A stretch of 35,541 bases of DNA from Patescibacteria group bacterium (GTDB lineage Bacteria > Patescibacteriota > Patescibacteriia > UBA1558 > S5-K13): positions 1 to 35,541 of the forward strand of contig JAQVMR010000001.1 in the NCBI GenBank assembly GCA_028703545.1. The letters run 5' to 3'. The notes beneath the pieces are model-generated. The model saw only the letters and a list, made by a program, of their open reading frames with translations, was not told where the DNA came from and searched no databases. A program made the position numbers and the translations under genes. This document shows, piece after piece, positions 9,401 to 18,700 of the stretch (within the stretch, counting starts at the first letter, position 1; the number at the start of each line of letters is the position of its first letter).

Positions 9401-12400
9401 TGAATTTATAGATCAATCGATTTCTGAACCCATTGATTCATTGGGTCGAACATCTTCCAGTAGATCAAATTTAATTCCAAGTCCATACAATGAATACGGT
9501 AATACATCAAATGTTTTCTTTAAAAAAGCACCCGATTATTATAATTGTAAGAGCCTTAATCCAGCTCCTGAATGTGATAATTATTCTAAGTATTGTTCAA
9601 AAGAAGATAATGGTTGTGAACTATATAGACCCGTAAATGGGGATGCTTCGGTAAGTGCTATAGTTACGCAAAATGATGTTTGTCCATCTGAGTGTAATAA
9701 ATTTCAATCATATTCACAGCTACCAAATTATTTTGATAAGTTAGAGGCCCAAGATGCTAATGAAAATATTCCAGATCCTATTACAAGAAATTTTATAGCA
9801 GATACAGCACAAAATTGTCTTGAACCATCTTGTGAGGAGTTTACAAATATAGATAGCACTAGTCAGGGCGGAGAAGGAAGAGAATATTATAATTTTTTAA
9901 GGCAGTGCGTAACGCCCAATGATGTTAATAATGAAATAAGTATATATTATACATGGGAGGGATCTGATACAGCTGGATTTCAATTAAAAACATGGAAATT
10001 ATTAGAGAGCAACTTATCAGACGGTAATATAGCAGGAAGAAATGCTCCATGTACTAATATTGCAATAGGTGGTTTTGAGTGTTCTGATTTGTCGAGTGGG
10101 AGATCCTGTGATCCAGAAAATGATTTAGATTGTAGAAGTTTCTATGATATGAATTCAATATCATATAATAGAAAATTATCAAAAACAATTCCAATTACAG
10201 ATGAATGTATAAGATTAAGAAGAACATTAAGTAATGTCGTTTACAAGGTGGTTCCATCTATGAGTCAAAGGTGTTCAGAGTCAAATGTTGGATGTATTGA
10301 ATATAAAGGAAATAATGGAAATAATATAAGAAATGTTTTGATAGAAAATTTTGAATACGGCACATCAAACCCCTGGAATTTTTCTAATGGATTAAGCTTT
10401 CACCCATCTTCAGAATCATTACAGTATGGAGGTTCCTCATTGGCTGTTTATACGTTTGGGGGGGCGACACAATTTACACTATCATATAATTTAACAGAAA
10501 ATGGATTCAATATTATTCCAGGAAGAGAATATACTCTAAGTTTTTGGGTAAAGAAATTTAGTGACAATGATACATACGGAGAAGATAGTGATTTAATAGA
10601 AGATTCCGAACAACAGGCAATAAATTTTGAAAATTTAATTTTTAATAAAGCAAGGGCACAGGAAAATTCAAATTTGACATTTACGTCTTCTGTCGTTGAA
10701 AATCCAGAATGGGAACTCAGGCAATTAAATATTATTGTAGCACCAACTACTATAACAGAAGAAGATGAAGTTTTATTGATTATAAATATCCCAATAGTAA
10801 ATTCATCTGACTTGAGAGATGGAATATTTATAGACAATATAACACTGAAAGAATTTCAAAATAATTTTTATAAAATAAGAGATTCATGGAATACTCCACG
10901 TGTTTGCGTTGATAATGATAATAATGGAATTATTGATAATAAATATTTAGGTTGTCAGGAATATAAGGACAGGAAAAAATCATCAAATTATTTATATCAG
11001 TTTAGTAATATTTGTAATCCAGAAAATGTAGGATGTCGTGCTGTTATTGACACAAAGAATTCCAAGATGCCATTCAAACAAGTTTTTAATGCTTATTGTA
11101 ATAATACAGGAAGTGCAAGTAATCCAGAATGCACAAAGAATAAATATTATTATTTAAATAATAGAGAAGAGCCAATTTCAGGAAATGATTCAGATAGCAT
11201 GATAAAGGTTCCTGAAGATACAATAGAATATATTGTAGAGGACAATAAATTTCAATGTACTAATTCTGAAAAAGGATGTCAGAATTTAGCTATATTAGAC
11301 AATAGCGGAAATCCAAGCGATGTGTTTATGGTAAATAATCCAGATGATTATATATCAGATGACTATTTTGGTGCTCAAAACCAGACTCTATGTTTATCCA
11401 AGTATAATAATTGTGTGTCTATGGAAAAGTTGGATGGTAGTTATTTATTTAAAATTCATCCAAGGGAGAACTTGTGTGAATATAGAAAAGCAGAAATTGG
11501 TTTGGGATTACCAGCTGGTTTTTATAAGAAAGGAACGAATGAAGCATGTGATGGCCTATTATATAACAAGGGTTATGATGAATCTATGAATAATATAGAA
11601 AATACATTGAATGATCATTCTATATTCCCAGAGTTTACTAATTCTTACGCAGCAGTGTGTCCTCAGGCACAGGATTCTTGTACCGCATTTATAGACCCAC
11701 AGGATAATTTAAATCAGATACCACAAACTTTAAATTTTTATAACACAGAAAATAATAATACCCCCAATTGGAAATTATTTGATTTAAACATAAACGGAAC
11801 AATCGCACCTGTGCAAGGTAATGTTTCTGCCACATCTTCAGGAATTGAGTTTGCTGCCAATTCAGGAGAATTAGCAAGGAATAGTTACAATTTTTCTGTA
11901 GAACAAAAACAAATTTATAAATTAGCTGGATTTGTTAAATTTGATGCATCTTCAGAAAATAAAAATAGATTTATTTCAACACATTTAATTTGTAAAAAGA
12001 ATAAAAACTCAGATGAATATTATTACTCTGTTGCTGAAAATAAATTACCATACGCATTTCCAGATTTAAATTCAAATTATTTTGTAAAGGAAAACGCTGG
12101 TAATGTCGATAAATGGATTTATATATATGGACTCTATACAATAGAGCCAGGTGCAAATTTTTGTAATGTTGCATTCTATTACGGCGGAAATGATGGAAAT
12201 ATATCAATTATAAATATGTCATTTGAAAAATTACAAGGATATTATACATATATTGATAATCAAAATATTGATAGAACAACTTGTATAGAACCAAGCAAAG
12301 AAAAGGGGTGTGTTTTATTTCATCAAGTTACAGATCCAACCCTAAGATGGAGTTCAGATATAAGTTATGATAATTCTAGTTTAGTAATGGGAAATTTGTA

Positions 12401-15400
12401 TTCTGTTGCAGACTCTAATGTGCTCTTGAAGGTTACAAAAGATAGAACTTGTGGAGAATGGGCGACTTGTGGTTCATCTATTAAAACAGTTGATGAAAAA
12501 ACAGGACAAGAAAAAAATTCTTGTATATCTCTTATTGGATGCGACTCCCTCTCTGCAGACAATTCTCAGTGTGATAATTTTATTTTAAGAGATGACAGCG
12601 TAAAACCACTTACATTTGATGATTATCAGAGACAAATGGGTATTGATTTATCATGGTCAGAAATGGATTATAGTGGATATTCTGTGCCAGGACTTTATCC
12701 TCTTGATAGTTTGTCGATATTTCCGACCAACACAACAACAAAGGAATATGAATTGGGGAGATCCGTAATTAAGAGAAATGTATCTGGACAAAATTTAGTT
12801 TATAAGTTTGGCTTGGGAGTTGATCCAGTTGAATCTTATTATAATGCATATAAATACCTAGATAGTCAATATAAAACATGTAGATTGTATCCAGAAAAAG
12901 ATTCACCATTTGTATGGACTCCTAGCATAGTTTTGGAATCTACTGCAACGACAGTTGGTGGAGTTTCTTATTCAATTCCTACATCCTTGAATCAAAGATT
13001 TCAAAATGCGAATATATGTCAACCAAAGTTTAACACTGAGGATCCGCCTTTGATAGATTGGTCACTGGGATTAAATAATGATTGTGATTGTAATTATACA
13101 AAAGTTACATACGGTTCTTCAAAAAATCTATATTTTCCTTATGGATATAGTAATATACCAGCAAATATTACAGAAGAATACTCTGCAACAACCATATCAA
13201 ATAAGAAATCACAAACAAATTTTATAGGATGGCGAGGATTCTGCTTAGAAAGAGATGATTCATTTTTGGCAACACCTCCTAACACAATCAGTGGAAATGG
13301 TGATAGATATAAAACAAGATGTTTATCTTGGTATCCTGTTGATTCTATAAGTGGTGAGATTGATTTATATTCTGTAGCACCAGAATCTAAAATATCTATG
13401 CCATCTGACTCTAAAGTGTGTTTAGTTGCAGATGATTATGTAACGGAAGAAGATAGAGTATACTGTGCCTTTTGGAGTTCAAATGAGAGCGAATCTAAAG
13501 CTGGTTTGTATGGCACTCAAGGGTCAGGTCATGGTTATAATGCTTTTGACCCTCAATTGTCAAGATGCAATGTATTGGCCTATGTGCCAGCAGGGACAAA
13601 ATTGTCACAAAATTCAGAAGAAGATTTTTATAACTACTTTACAAATCCAGATAATTATTGGACTCAGGATGAATTTAATGATAAATTTGTAACACAAACA
13701 CTAACAAATAACCAAGATAAAAGTTATGATATTATATATGGGGTTAATTGGCCAAGCTGGTATGAAAACAATGTTTATTATGCTGGTTTTCACTGTAATC
13801 TTTATTCAGAAGGGGGGCACTATTGGAGAGAGAAGGAGCTAAAATTTAATCCTATAGAATTTATGGAAGTTGAAAATCCTGAGGGCGACCTCACATTGGC
13901 ATTGGAGAGAGATTTCATGGAAGATTTTAAAAATAAATTATTGCCCAAGTTTCCAATTAATCAGCCTATTGATTTTTATTACTATGATGAGGGCGTGAAA
14001 CCTTCTGGTGAAAGCTATGTAGGAACTGACGGTCATGGTGTTTATGAATGGGATGACCTTAATTCCGGTTATAGGGCTAATCTATTCAGTACAGATGATA
14101 AACGAAATGTATTTATTCCACTCAGTAAGAAAGGTTATGGCTTCGACGATGACAATACTCAAGCATGTAGTAGTGCCCAAACTGTTGGAGATGCTTATAG
14201 AGAAGCCTGTGATGCAGCTAATACTCATTTTGGTGATGAATTTAACCCTTCTTTACCATATCCAAAAGGACATGAGGTTTATACAGATTGTGTCAGTGGT
14301 GGAGATTCTGAATCAATGTGGAATCCACTTAGACACAATTATTATGTTCATTATGACGGAACTAATAAGCATACCTACAGTCAAGGATGGCCTATTGGGC
14401 CTCAAAGCGTAGATGATTATGCAGGAAATATGTCATCTTGTCCTTCTGGTGATTGTGCGTCCAGCTATGATGATTTTCAAAGTATTAAAGCTTGTAGGGC
14501 TACTGGACTTATCAGTGATTCAAGTGATTCTGGATTTGATAATGTTATATTTCATTCGGATAATTATTATATAAATTATATACTGAAGTTTGGTGATGTT
14601 GGCACAACAACAGATTCAATATGTACAATACAAAATAATAATATTTGTTCTTCTATAGAAGTTGGGAAATCGAATTTATTCTCATATGATACTCTTATTT
14701 TAAGAGTTAAAGACGTAGCACAAGAAAATACTAATTTTAATGTCAATAATCATATAGGCACAGAGTTTGGTTTGTCGTCTGGTGTGAGTAGTTTAAGAGA
14801 TCCTATACATTCTAATTCTGATAATTTTAAGAATTATTATTATACATACTCTACTGATATTAAAAATTCACTAACAGGAGCTAGGAATAATTTAAGTAAT
14901 TCAATAGTAAAAATTGCAAATATAGAGCATTATCAATATGCAGTCAATGCGTGGGAGGAGGGTAATTGGGTCACATCTTCATATATTTGGGATTTAAGAG
15001 AAAATTCAGAAAACAATGCTCCAATTATCAAGCAAGTAAATAAAGATGGAGAGGGAGCCAGGGGAATAACAGTTAATAACAGTAATTCTGCGGATATATA
15101 TGCCGTGAAAAGTCTAAAAGTTAATTTGAGTTTTTACGCTTACGCTCGGTGGGGCAGATCTCCAATAAAAGAAATAAAATTGGATTGGTATGGCGACGAC
15201 TCCGATACATTAACACTTCCAGGACCATTTAAAAATAAAAGAGCAGAATGTATAAGAAAGTGTGCGGATAAATATAGTTCAATTTCAATACAAGATTGGA
15301 ACAATGGTGATTATTGTAATTCTGATTCTGATTGTACAGGCGGGCAAAAATGTTTTTCCTATGGTTGGGGTAATGATCAAAATTCTTGTGTTGAAGACGA

Positions 15401-15665
15401 ATTTAATTATTCATTTGTATATGTTTGCACCCCAGATAGCGACTATTGGATTGATAGTTGTGAAATAGCGGGTGATGAACCATGTTGTATATTTAATCCA
15501 GCAGTTATAATTACTGACTCTTGGGGAAATTCCTCTGAATCGGGAATGTCTGATGAAAAATCAATTATAATAACAACAAATCAAGGAATTTTGAATATTA
15601 GAAATCGACAACAAAACATAGAAGAAGACGAAGAAGACGAAGAAGACGATGTAACATTTAGATGA
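6438..15665 (+). CDS. Giant secreted Cys-rich surface protein with CBM-like domains
   Basis: About 3075 residues, among the largest genes expected in such a small genome. I prefer the ATG at 6438: it lies 4 nt after the previous stop and gives a clean signal peptide (basic start, hydrophobic core, likely cleavage after KVEA). An upstream ATG at 6405 would add 11 residues and overlap the previous gene. Regions: helical acidic part (about 40-450); Cys-rich region with repeated C-x6-C modules (about 700-1957); three carbohydrate-binding-module-like beta-sandwich candidates starting near 785 (NLIPNSSFE), 1302 and 1764; a long aromatic and Asn-rich part; a PKD-like segment followed by a Cys cluster near the end; and an acidic tail. 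No catalytic motif is recognised. It sits directly before a VirB6/TrbL-like gene, which suggests an envelope or secretion role, possibly adhesion to a host surface (inference). Confidence 0.85.
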   Translation: MINKKSKFILIIVTTIFVFNTILVVPRKVEAQTTDYAHIAVTLGKWAWEKVERVATKFYDSLVTVTFKRVIGNFLNNLAYEAATSLAYGAPGEKKKFFTKGFDEFLENEADAAVGEVLIAFGESLEIKGFDICNPTDPNFAIDLVTDQFKIRSGQKIQARCKLSEMSKKWGEIAQKYIDNPLALFSLNGQSLAELGFTEGGNKNEQMAKVLENLLDPKQSDAAVEISIRDQIQQTEKASNEKSKDTIATARETGGVLPSTDAPTERKLEPSKQAEEDLKTNIGADKKQSPLLTYTGNLVADTAGVFMDTYMAASLKNLIMELYRKALNENESYSPELNQLIAKKPFSFKDYIDQVYSSVKKISFNMNATDIELISEMQMTMRDPNLGIPGNLNDSVIDSDFAEVLRRAQLQDPMTLRQAIEENLINGNKIFGFKDLNNTQILQQPDLSEGISYDNMKKLRKNRVIPVGWELAALKIAQLAKNGTLICQPGGCTLNDVMSQYNQYGNYKYGEVVNDEVQWKTAPDNLCGWRSYPQLNLTQAQCNKDYLRGAPHYLDDIEVKWVGDSVSNERTGICYKYSFDNNGFLSEITEESSIVSEDDCDIVNSNWYYEWMDGGCLIIESGEAPLCGLINPDWVLKAPVQKCFAKGYYSALEMNESSNRYQDCADTRQCLKEDDGGRCIGGYGYCLKEKNIWKFKGDVCDKNYNGCVSITDDENKQQAYLINTLRDCPQEQSGCRKYLSTKIKSDTSYVWDLNIENFFFNRNITSCNKLKEGCNNFINIERGVNLIPNSSFEIDEGREDLIPDGWSVTGFKLSSASALLGRYSLTLDNGLSDNTNITDSLTEDLGDDSGISNADTGKISGNERDGRGINTGKEDLRSNGETSNSDNGTVNGNEIGGGGINTGDLSMNIKIPGMGNYVLSYHVKNISGNSVVVPYINDMSLDDAKFEESEATDWIRKYATYTVLDNSTEELSLSINGRGSFYLDDIQFEFIDQSISEPIDSLGRTSSSRSNLIPSPYNEYGNTSNVFFKKAPDYYNCKSLNPAPECDNYSKYCSKEDNGCELYRPVNGDASVSAIVTQNDVCPSECNKFQSYSQLPNYFDKLEAQDANENIPDPITRNFIADTAQNCLEPSCEEFTNIDSTSQGGEGREYYNFLRQCVTPNDVNNEISIYYTWEGSDTAGFQLKTWKLLESNLSDGNIAGRNAPCTNIAIGGFECSDLSSGRSCDPENDLDCRSFYDMNSISYNRKLSKTIPITDECIRLRRTLSNVVYKVVPSMSQRCSESNVGCIEYKGNNGNNIRNVLIENFEYGTSNPWNFSNGLSFHPSSESLQYGGSSLAVYTFGGATQFTLSYNLTENGFNIIPGREYTLSFWVKKFSDNDTYGEDSDLIEDSEQQAINFENLIFNKARAQENSNLTFTSSVVENPEWELRQLNIIVAPTTITEEDEVLLIINIPIVNSSDLRDGIFIDNITLKEFQNNFYKIRDSWNTPRVCVDNDNNGIIDNKYLGCQEYKDRKKSSNYLYQFSNICNPENVGCRAVIDTKNSKMPFKQVFNAYCNNTGSASNPECTKNKYYYLNNREEPISGNDSDSMIKVPEDTIEYIVEDNKFQCTNSEKGCQNLAILDNSGNPSDVFMVNNPDDYISDDYFGAQNQTLCLSKYNNCVSMEKLDGSYLFKIHPRENLCEYRKAEIGLGLPAGFYKKGTNEACDGLLYNKGYDESMNNIENTLNDHSIFPEFTNSYAAVCPQAQDSCTAFIDPQDNLNQIPQTLNFYNTENNNTPNWKLFDLNINGTIAPVQGNVSATSSGIEFAANSGELARNSYNFSVEQKQIYKLAGFVKFDASSENKNRFISTHLICKKNKNSDEYYYSVAENKLPYAFPDLNSNYFVKENAGNVDKWIYIYGLYTIEPGANFCNVAFYYGGNDGNISIINMSFEKLQGYYTYIDNQNIDRTTCIEPSKEKGCVLFHQVTDPTLRWSSDISYDNSSLVMGNLYSVADSNVLLKVTKDRTCGEWATCGSSIKTVDEKTGQEKNSCISLIGCDSLSADNSQCDNFILRDDSVKPLTFDDYQRQMGIDLSWSEMDYSGYSVPGLYPLDSLSIFPTNTTTKEYELGRSVIKRNVSGQNLVYKFGLGVDPVESYYNAYKYLDSQYKTCRLYPEKDSPFVWTPSIVLESTATTVGGVSYSIPTSLNQRFQNANICQPKFNTEDPPLIDWSLGLNNDCDCNYTKVTYGSSKNLYFPYGYSNIPANITEEYSATTISNKKSQTNFIGWRGFCLERDDSFLATPPNTISGNGDRYKTRCLSWYPVDSISGEIDLYSVAPESKISMPSDSKVCLVADDYVTEEDRVYCAFWSSNESESKAGLYGTQGSGHGYNAFDPQLSRCNVLAYVPAGTKLSQNSEEDFYNYFTNPDNYWTQDEFNDKFVTQTLTNNQDKSYDIIYGVNWPSWYENNVYYAGFHCNLYSEGGHYWREKELKFNPIEFMEVENPEGDLTLALERDFMEDFKNKLLPKFPINQPIDFYYYDEGVKPSGESYVGTDGHGVYEWDDLNSGYRANLFSTDDKRNVFIPLSKKGYGFDDDNTQACSSAQTVGDAYREACDAANTHFGDEFNPSLPYPKGHEVYTDCVSGGDSESMWNPLRHNYYVHYDGTNKHTYSQGWPIGPQSVDDYAGNMSSCPSGDCASSYDDFQSIKACRATGLISDSSDSGFDNVIFHSDNYYINYILKFGDVGTTTDSICTIQNNNICSSIEVGKSNLFSYDTLILRVKDVAQENTNFNVNNHIGTEFGLSSGVSSLRDPIHSNSDNFKNYYYTYSTDIKNSLTGARNNLSNSIVKIANIEHYQYAVNAWEEGNWVTSSYIWDLRENSENNAPIIKQVNKDGEGARGITVNNSNSADIYAVKSLKVNLSFYAYARWGRSPIKEIKLDWYGDDSDTLTLPGPFKNKRAECIRKCADKYSSISIQDWNNGDYCNSDSDCTGGQKCFSYGWGNDQNSCVEDEFNYSFVYVCTPDSDYWIDSCEIAGDEPCCIFNPAVIITDSWGNSSESGMSDEKSIIITTNQGILNIRNRQQNIEEDEEDEEDDVTFR
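8964..9149 (+). repeat. Tandem 31-residue duplication inside the giant gene
   Basis: Two 93-nt units, 8964-9056 and 9057-9149, in frame. Both start EDL and share SN-x-D-x-G and G-N-E followed by G-x-G-I-N-T-G; 16 of 31 residues are identical. The unit is Gly/Asn-rich and falls between strands of the first CBM-like domain, so it probably lengthens a surface loop. Confidence 0.85.
15626..15652 (+). repeat. Acidic 9-nt repeat at the giant protein's C terminus
   Basis: Three 9-nt units of GAA/GAC codons encode an EED-type acidic run just before the stop at 15665. It is low-complexity sequence prone to length change by slippage. Confidence 0.7.
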
Positions 15666-15702
15666 TATTTATTTAATGGATAATGCTCGGGTATAAATTT
15701 GT

Positions 15703-18700
15703 ATGATAAATAGAGATAATAAAATATATAAAACATTGAGAAGTATAATACAAAAATTTAAAAATTTTGAAAATTCTTTAACAAGAAAAAGAAAAATTTT
15801 TTACGCTATTTCTTTATTTTTTATTTGTATATTTTTTTGTTTCCCGGGGGCAACAGCGAGGGCGACATTAATGGATGCAATTCTTAATCTACTTACAAAT
15901 TTATTTTTGACTATACTTAGTTTTTTGGGTTGGATTGCTACTAAACTTATGATAGCTTTAGTTTTTTTTGCAACATGGGGTAAATACACAACAGGCATAC
16001 ATGCAGTTGTTGAAGGATGGAAAATTGCAAGAGATATATGTAATATGTTTTTTATATTTATACTTCTTATAATCTCATTTGCTACTATAATAGGCATAGA
16101 ATCATATTCATATAAAAAATGGCTAGGGAAGGTTGTAATATTTTCAATTCTAATAAATTTTTCTAAAATGATCACAGGTCTTTTAATAGATGTTTCTCAG
16201 ATAGTGATGTTAACATTTGTGAGTGGATTTAAAGATGCAACTGTGGGTAATTTTGCAAAGGGCCTTCATTTAGACCAGTTGATGAAAAAGGAAGCAGGCA
16301 CAAGTTCAGAAGAAAAGAATAGCAGCACAAGTGTTTTTGTAACAGTGGTGTTAGCTTGTATAATGTTGGTAGTTTTAAATGTCATATTGGTTATTATGAT
16401 AGTTATGCTTGTGGGAAGAATTTTGAGTTTTTGGATTTTGGCAATTTTATCTCCTTTTGCATTTTTACTTCAAGCATCTCCTGCGGGGGGTAAATATGCA
16501 AATGAGTGGTGGCAGTCTCTTTCAAAAAATCTTATTAGTGGTCCAATACTTGCAATGTTTATTTATTTGACAATGGCAACAATTCAAAATTCTGTTGATG
16601 CAGACCATAATAAAGTTGAGAATTTATCTGAAATTGGTGGAGTTTTAGACAAAGATGAAGAAAATATGGGTACTAGTGGGGCAACAGTTGGGCAGTATTC
16701 TTTAGAGAAGACCAGTATGATTTTAGATTTTATTATTGTTATTGCTATGATGATTGCAGCCATAAGGATAGCGGGATCGCTTGGAGTAATGGGTTCAAGT
16801 TTTGCTGGTAATATGTCAAATAAATTACAGAAAGCTGGTTCTTCAGCCCTTAAACTTGGTATGGCGGGGGTCGGTGCTGCTACAGGAGCAAATTATTTAG
16901 CGAAAAGATATAGGGCATATAAAGAAATTAGAAAAGATAGAAAAGATCAAAAAGCATATCAAGATGCACAGAAATTTATGGATAGAACTGGAAAAATGAA
17001 GCAGGGCGTTGGTAAATTTATGCAAAATCCACTAAAATCTTTGTCCAGTGACAGAAATAAAGTAGGAAGATTTTTTAAAGGAGCTGAACAAAAAAGACAG
17101 AATGTTGCAAAATGGGCTAGTGGTACTTGGGCTGGAAGACGTGCTCATGATTTAAATTTTGCCCAAAAGGCTAGAGAAAGAGCAGAAAAATCAGCAAATG
17201 CGGCTTCTCATCTTTCTTATGCTAGGAGCATGGGAGTTCGCAATACCCAAGATATAGATAATTTGGAAAATGGTTTAGATACTCGAAGAACCAACATAGA
17301 TAGAGATGAAGCACATTTTATAGAAGAATATAGAAATAGTCATCCAGGGGCCAATATAACAGATATAGATCAGATAGATAAGGGTACATTAAATGAGGAT
17401 CAAAGAGTGCAGCTTGATAATTTGAATAATAATAGAAAAAAAATAGAAACAGAACAGGGACACATAGATGGACTTAGAGATTTGGTTGGAGGTTTAGATG
17501 TGCAAGAGGCGGAATTTATAAATAATTATCGAAATAATAATCCTACTTCTACTGCAACAGATTTAAGTGAAATAGATAGAAGAACCCTGACTGATCAAGA
17601 AAGAAATAAACTTTATAGTTTAATGAATCAAAGAACAAGATATGATCAATCAGGAGAGAATAAAAATTTAGAAACTTTAGATGATTTATATAAAAGACAT
17701 AATATAAAGAATGAACAGAAGAATAGTTTAGATAGGCAAGAGGCGGAATTTATAAATAATTATAGAAATAATAATCCGGGCGTTAGAATAACATCTTTGG
17801 GTGACATAGATAGAACTACTTTGAATGATCAACAGAGAACTGAACTTGCTAAATTGGAAAAACAAAGAAATAAGTTGGGAGAAGTTGGACCGGCTATAAA
17901 TAATTATGAAGATGTTTTAGCAAATACAAGAATTTTAGATGAAACTATAAATCATTTTCAGGAAAAATCAGAGAAATCATCAAGAGCTGCTCAGGGTTGG
18001 ACAGAATTTGGAACTGGTGCCGCAGCTGTATTTAGAAGATCCCTTTTGGCAACATCATTTTTAGCTCCATTTGCTTCTGCTCTTGGGGGGTCATTTTTTG
18101 CTCCACTAGCTAATTTATATGGAATTCATACAGCAACAGGCGGTGTATATGGTGCATTGGCATCTTCTGGTGCAAGCTGGTCAATGGCTGCTGCAGCTGC
18201 ACCTGGCTTAACGAGTGATGCAGGTAAGGCACTTGAGCGAAGTGGTCAGGCAGATGTAAGGGATGCTGCAAATTATTTAAGTAATAAAGTTATGGATGCT
18301 GCAAAAAAATTTGAGGATATGGATACAGGAATGGTAGAACGCATGAGAGATGATATAAAAACTTCTAATGTGGATTATATGGCAGCTCAATTCCAATTAT
18401 TAAAAAGAGGTCTTGTGGGTGTAGATCAAATACCACAGCTTTTATCTGATTTACAAAATCGTGGTGCTGATAGAAATACACTGAGATCATTTGAAGGAGA
18501 AATAAGAAAACAATTCCCAACGGAAGGTAGATGGTTAGATGCACAAGGAAGGCCATTATTAGACGGAGACAGAGGAAGTAGACAGGCAGAACAGATGAGA
18601 CTCAATGGAGTGGGAAGAGTATTAGAGGGTATAAATGCAACGGGATATACACAAGAAATAATAAGAAATGCCATTAGAGAATCAAGAACGCCCGCTGAAC

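Noticed and set aside
14035..14412. 125-codon + strand frame inside the giant gene
   Set aside because: It is an alternative frame within continuous coding sequence, rich in Met and Ile as expected for a shifted AT-rich gene.
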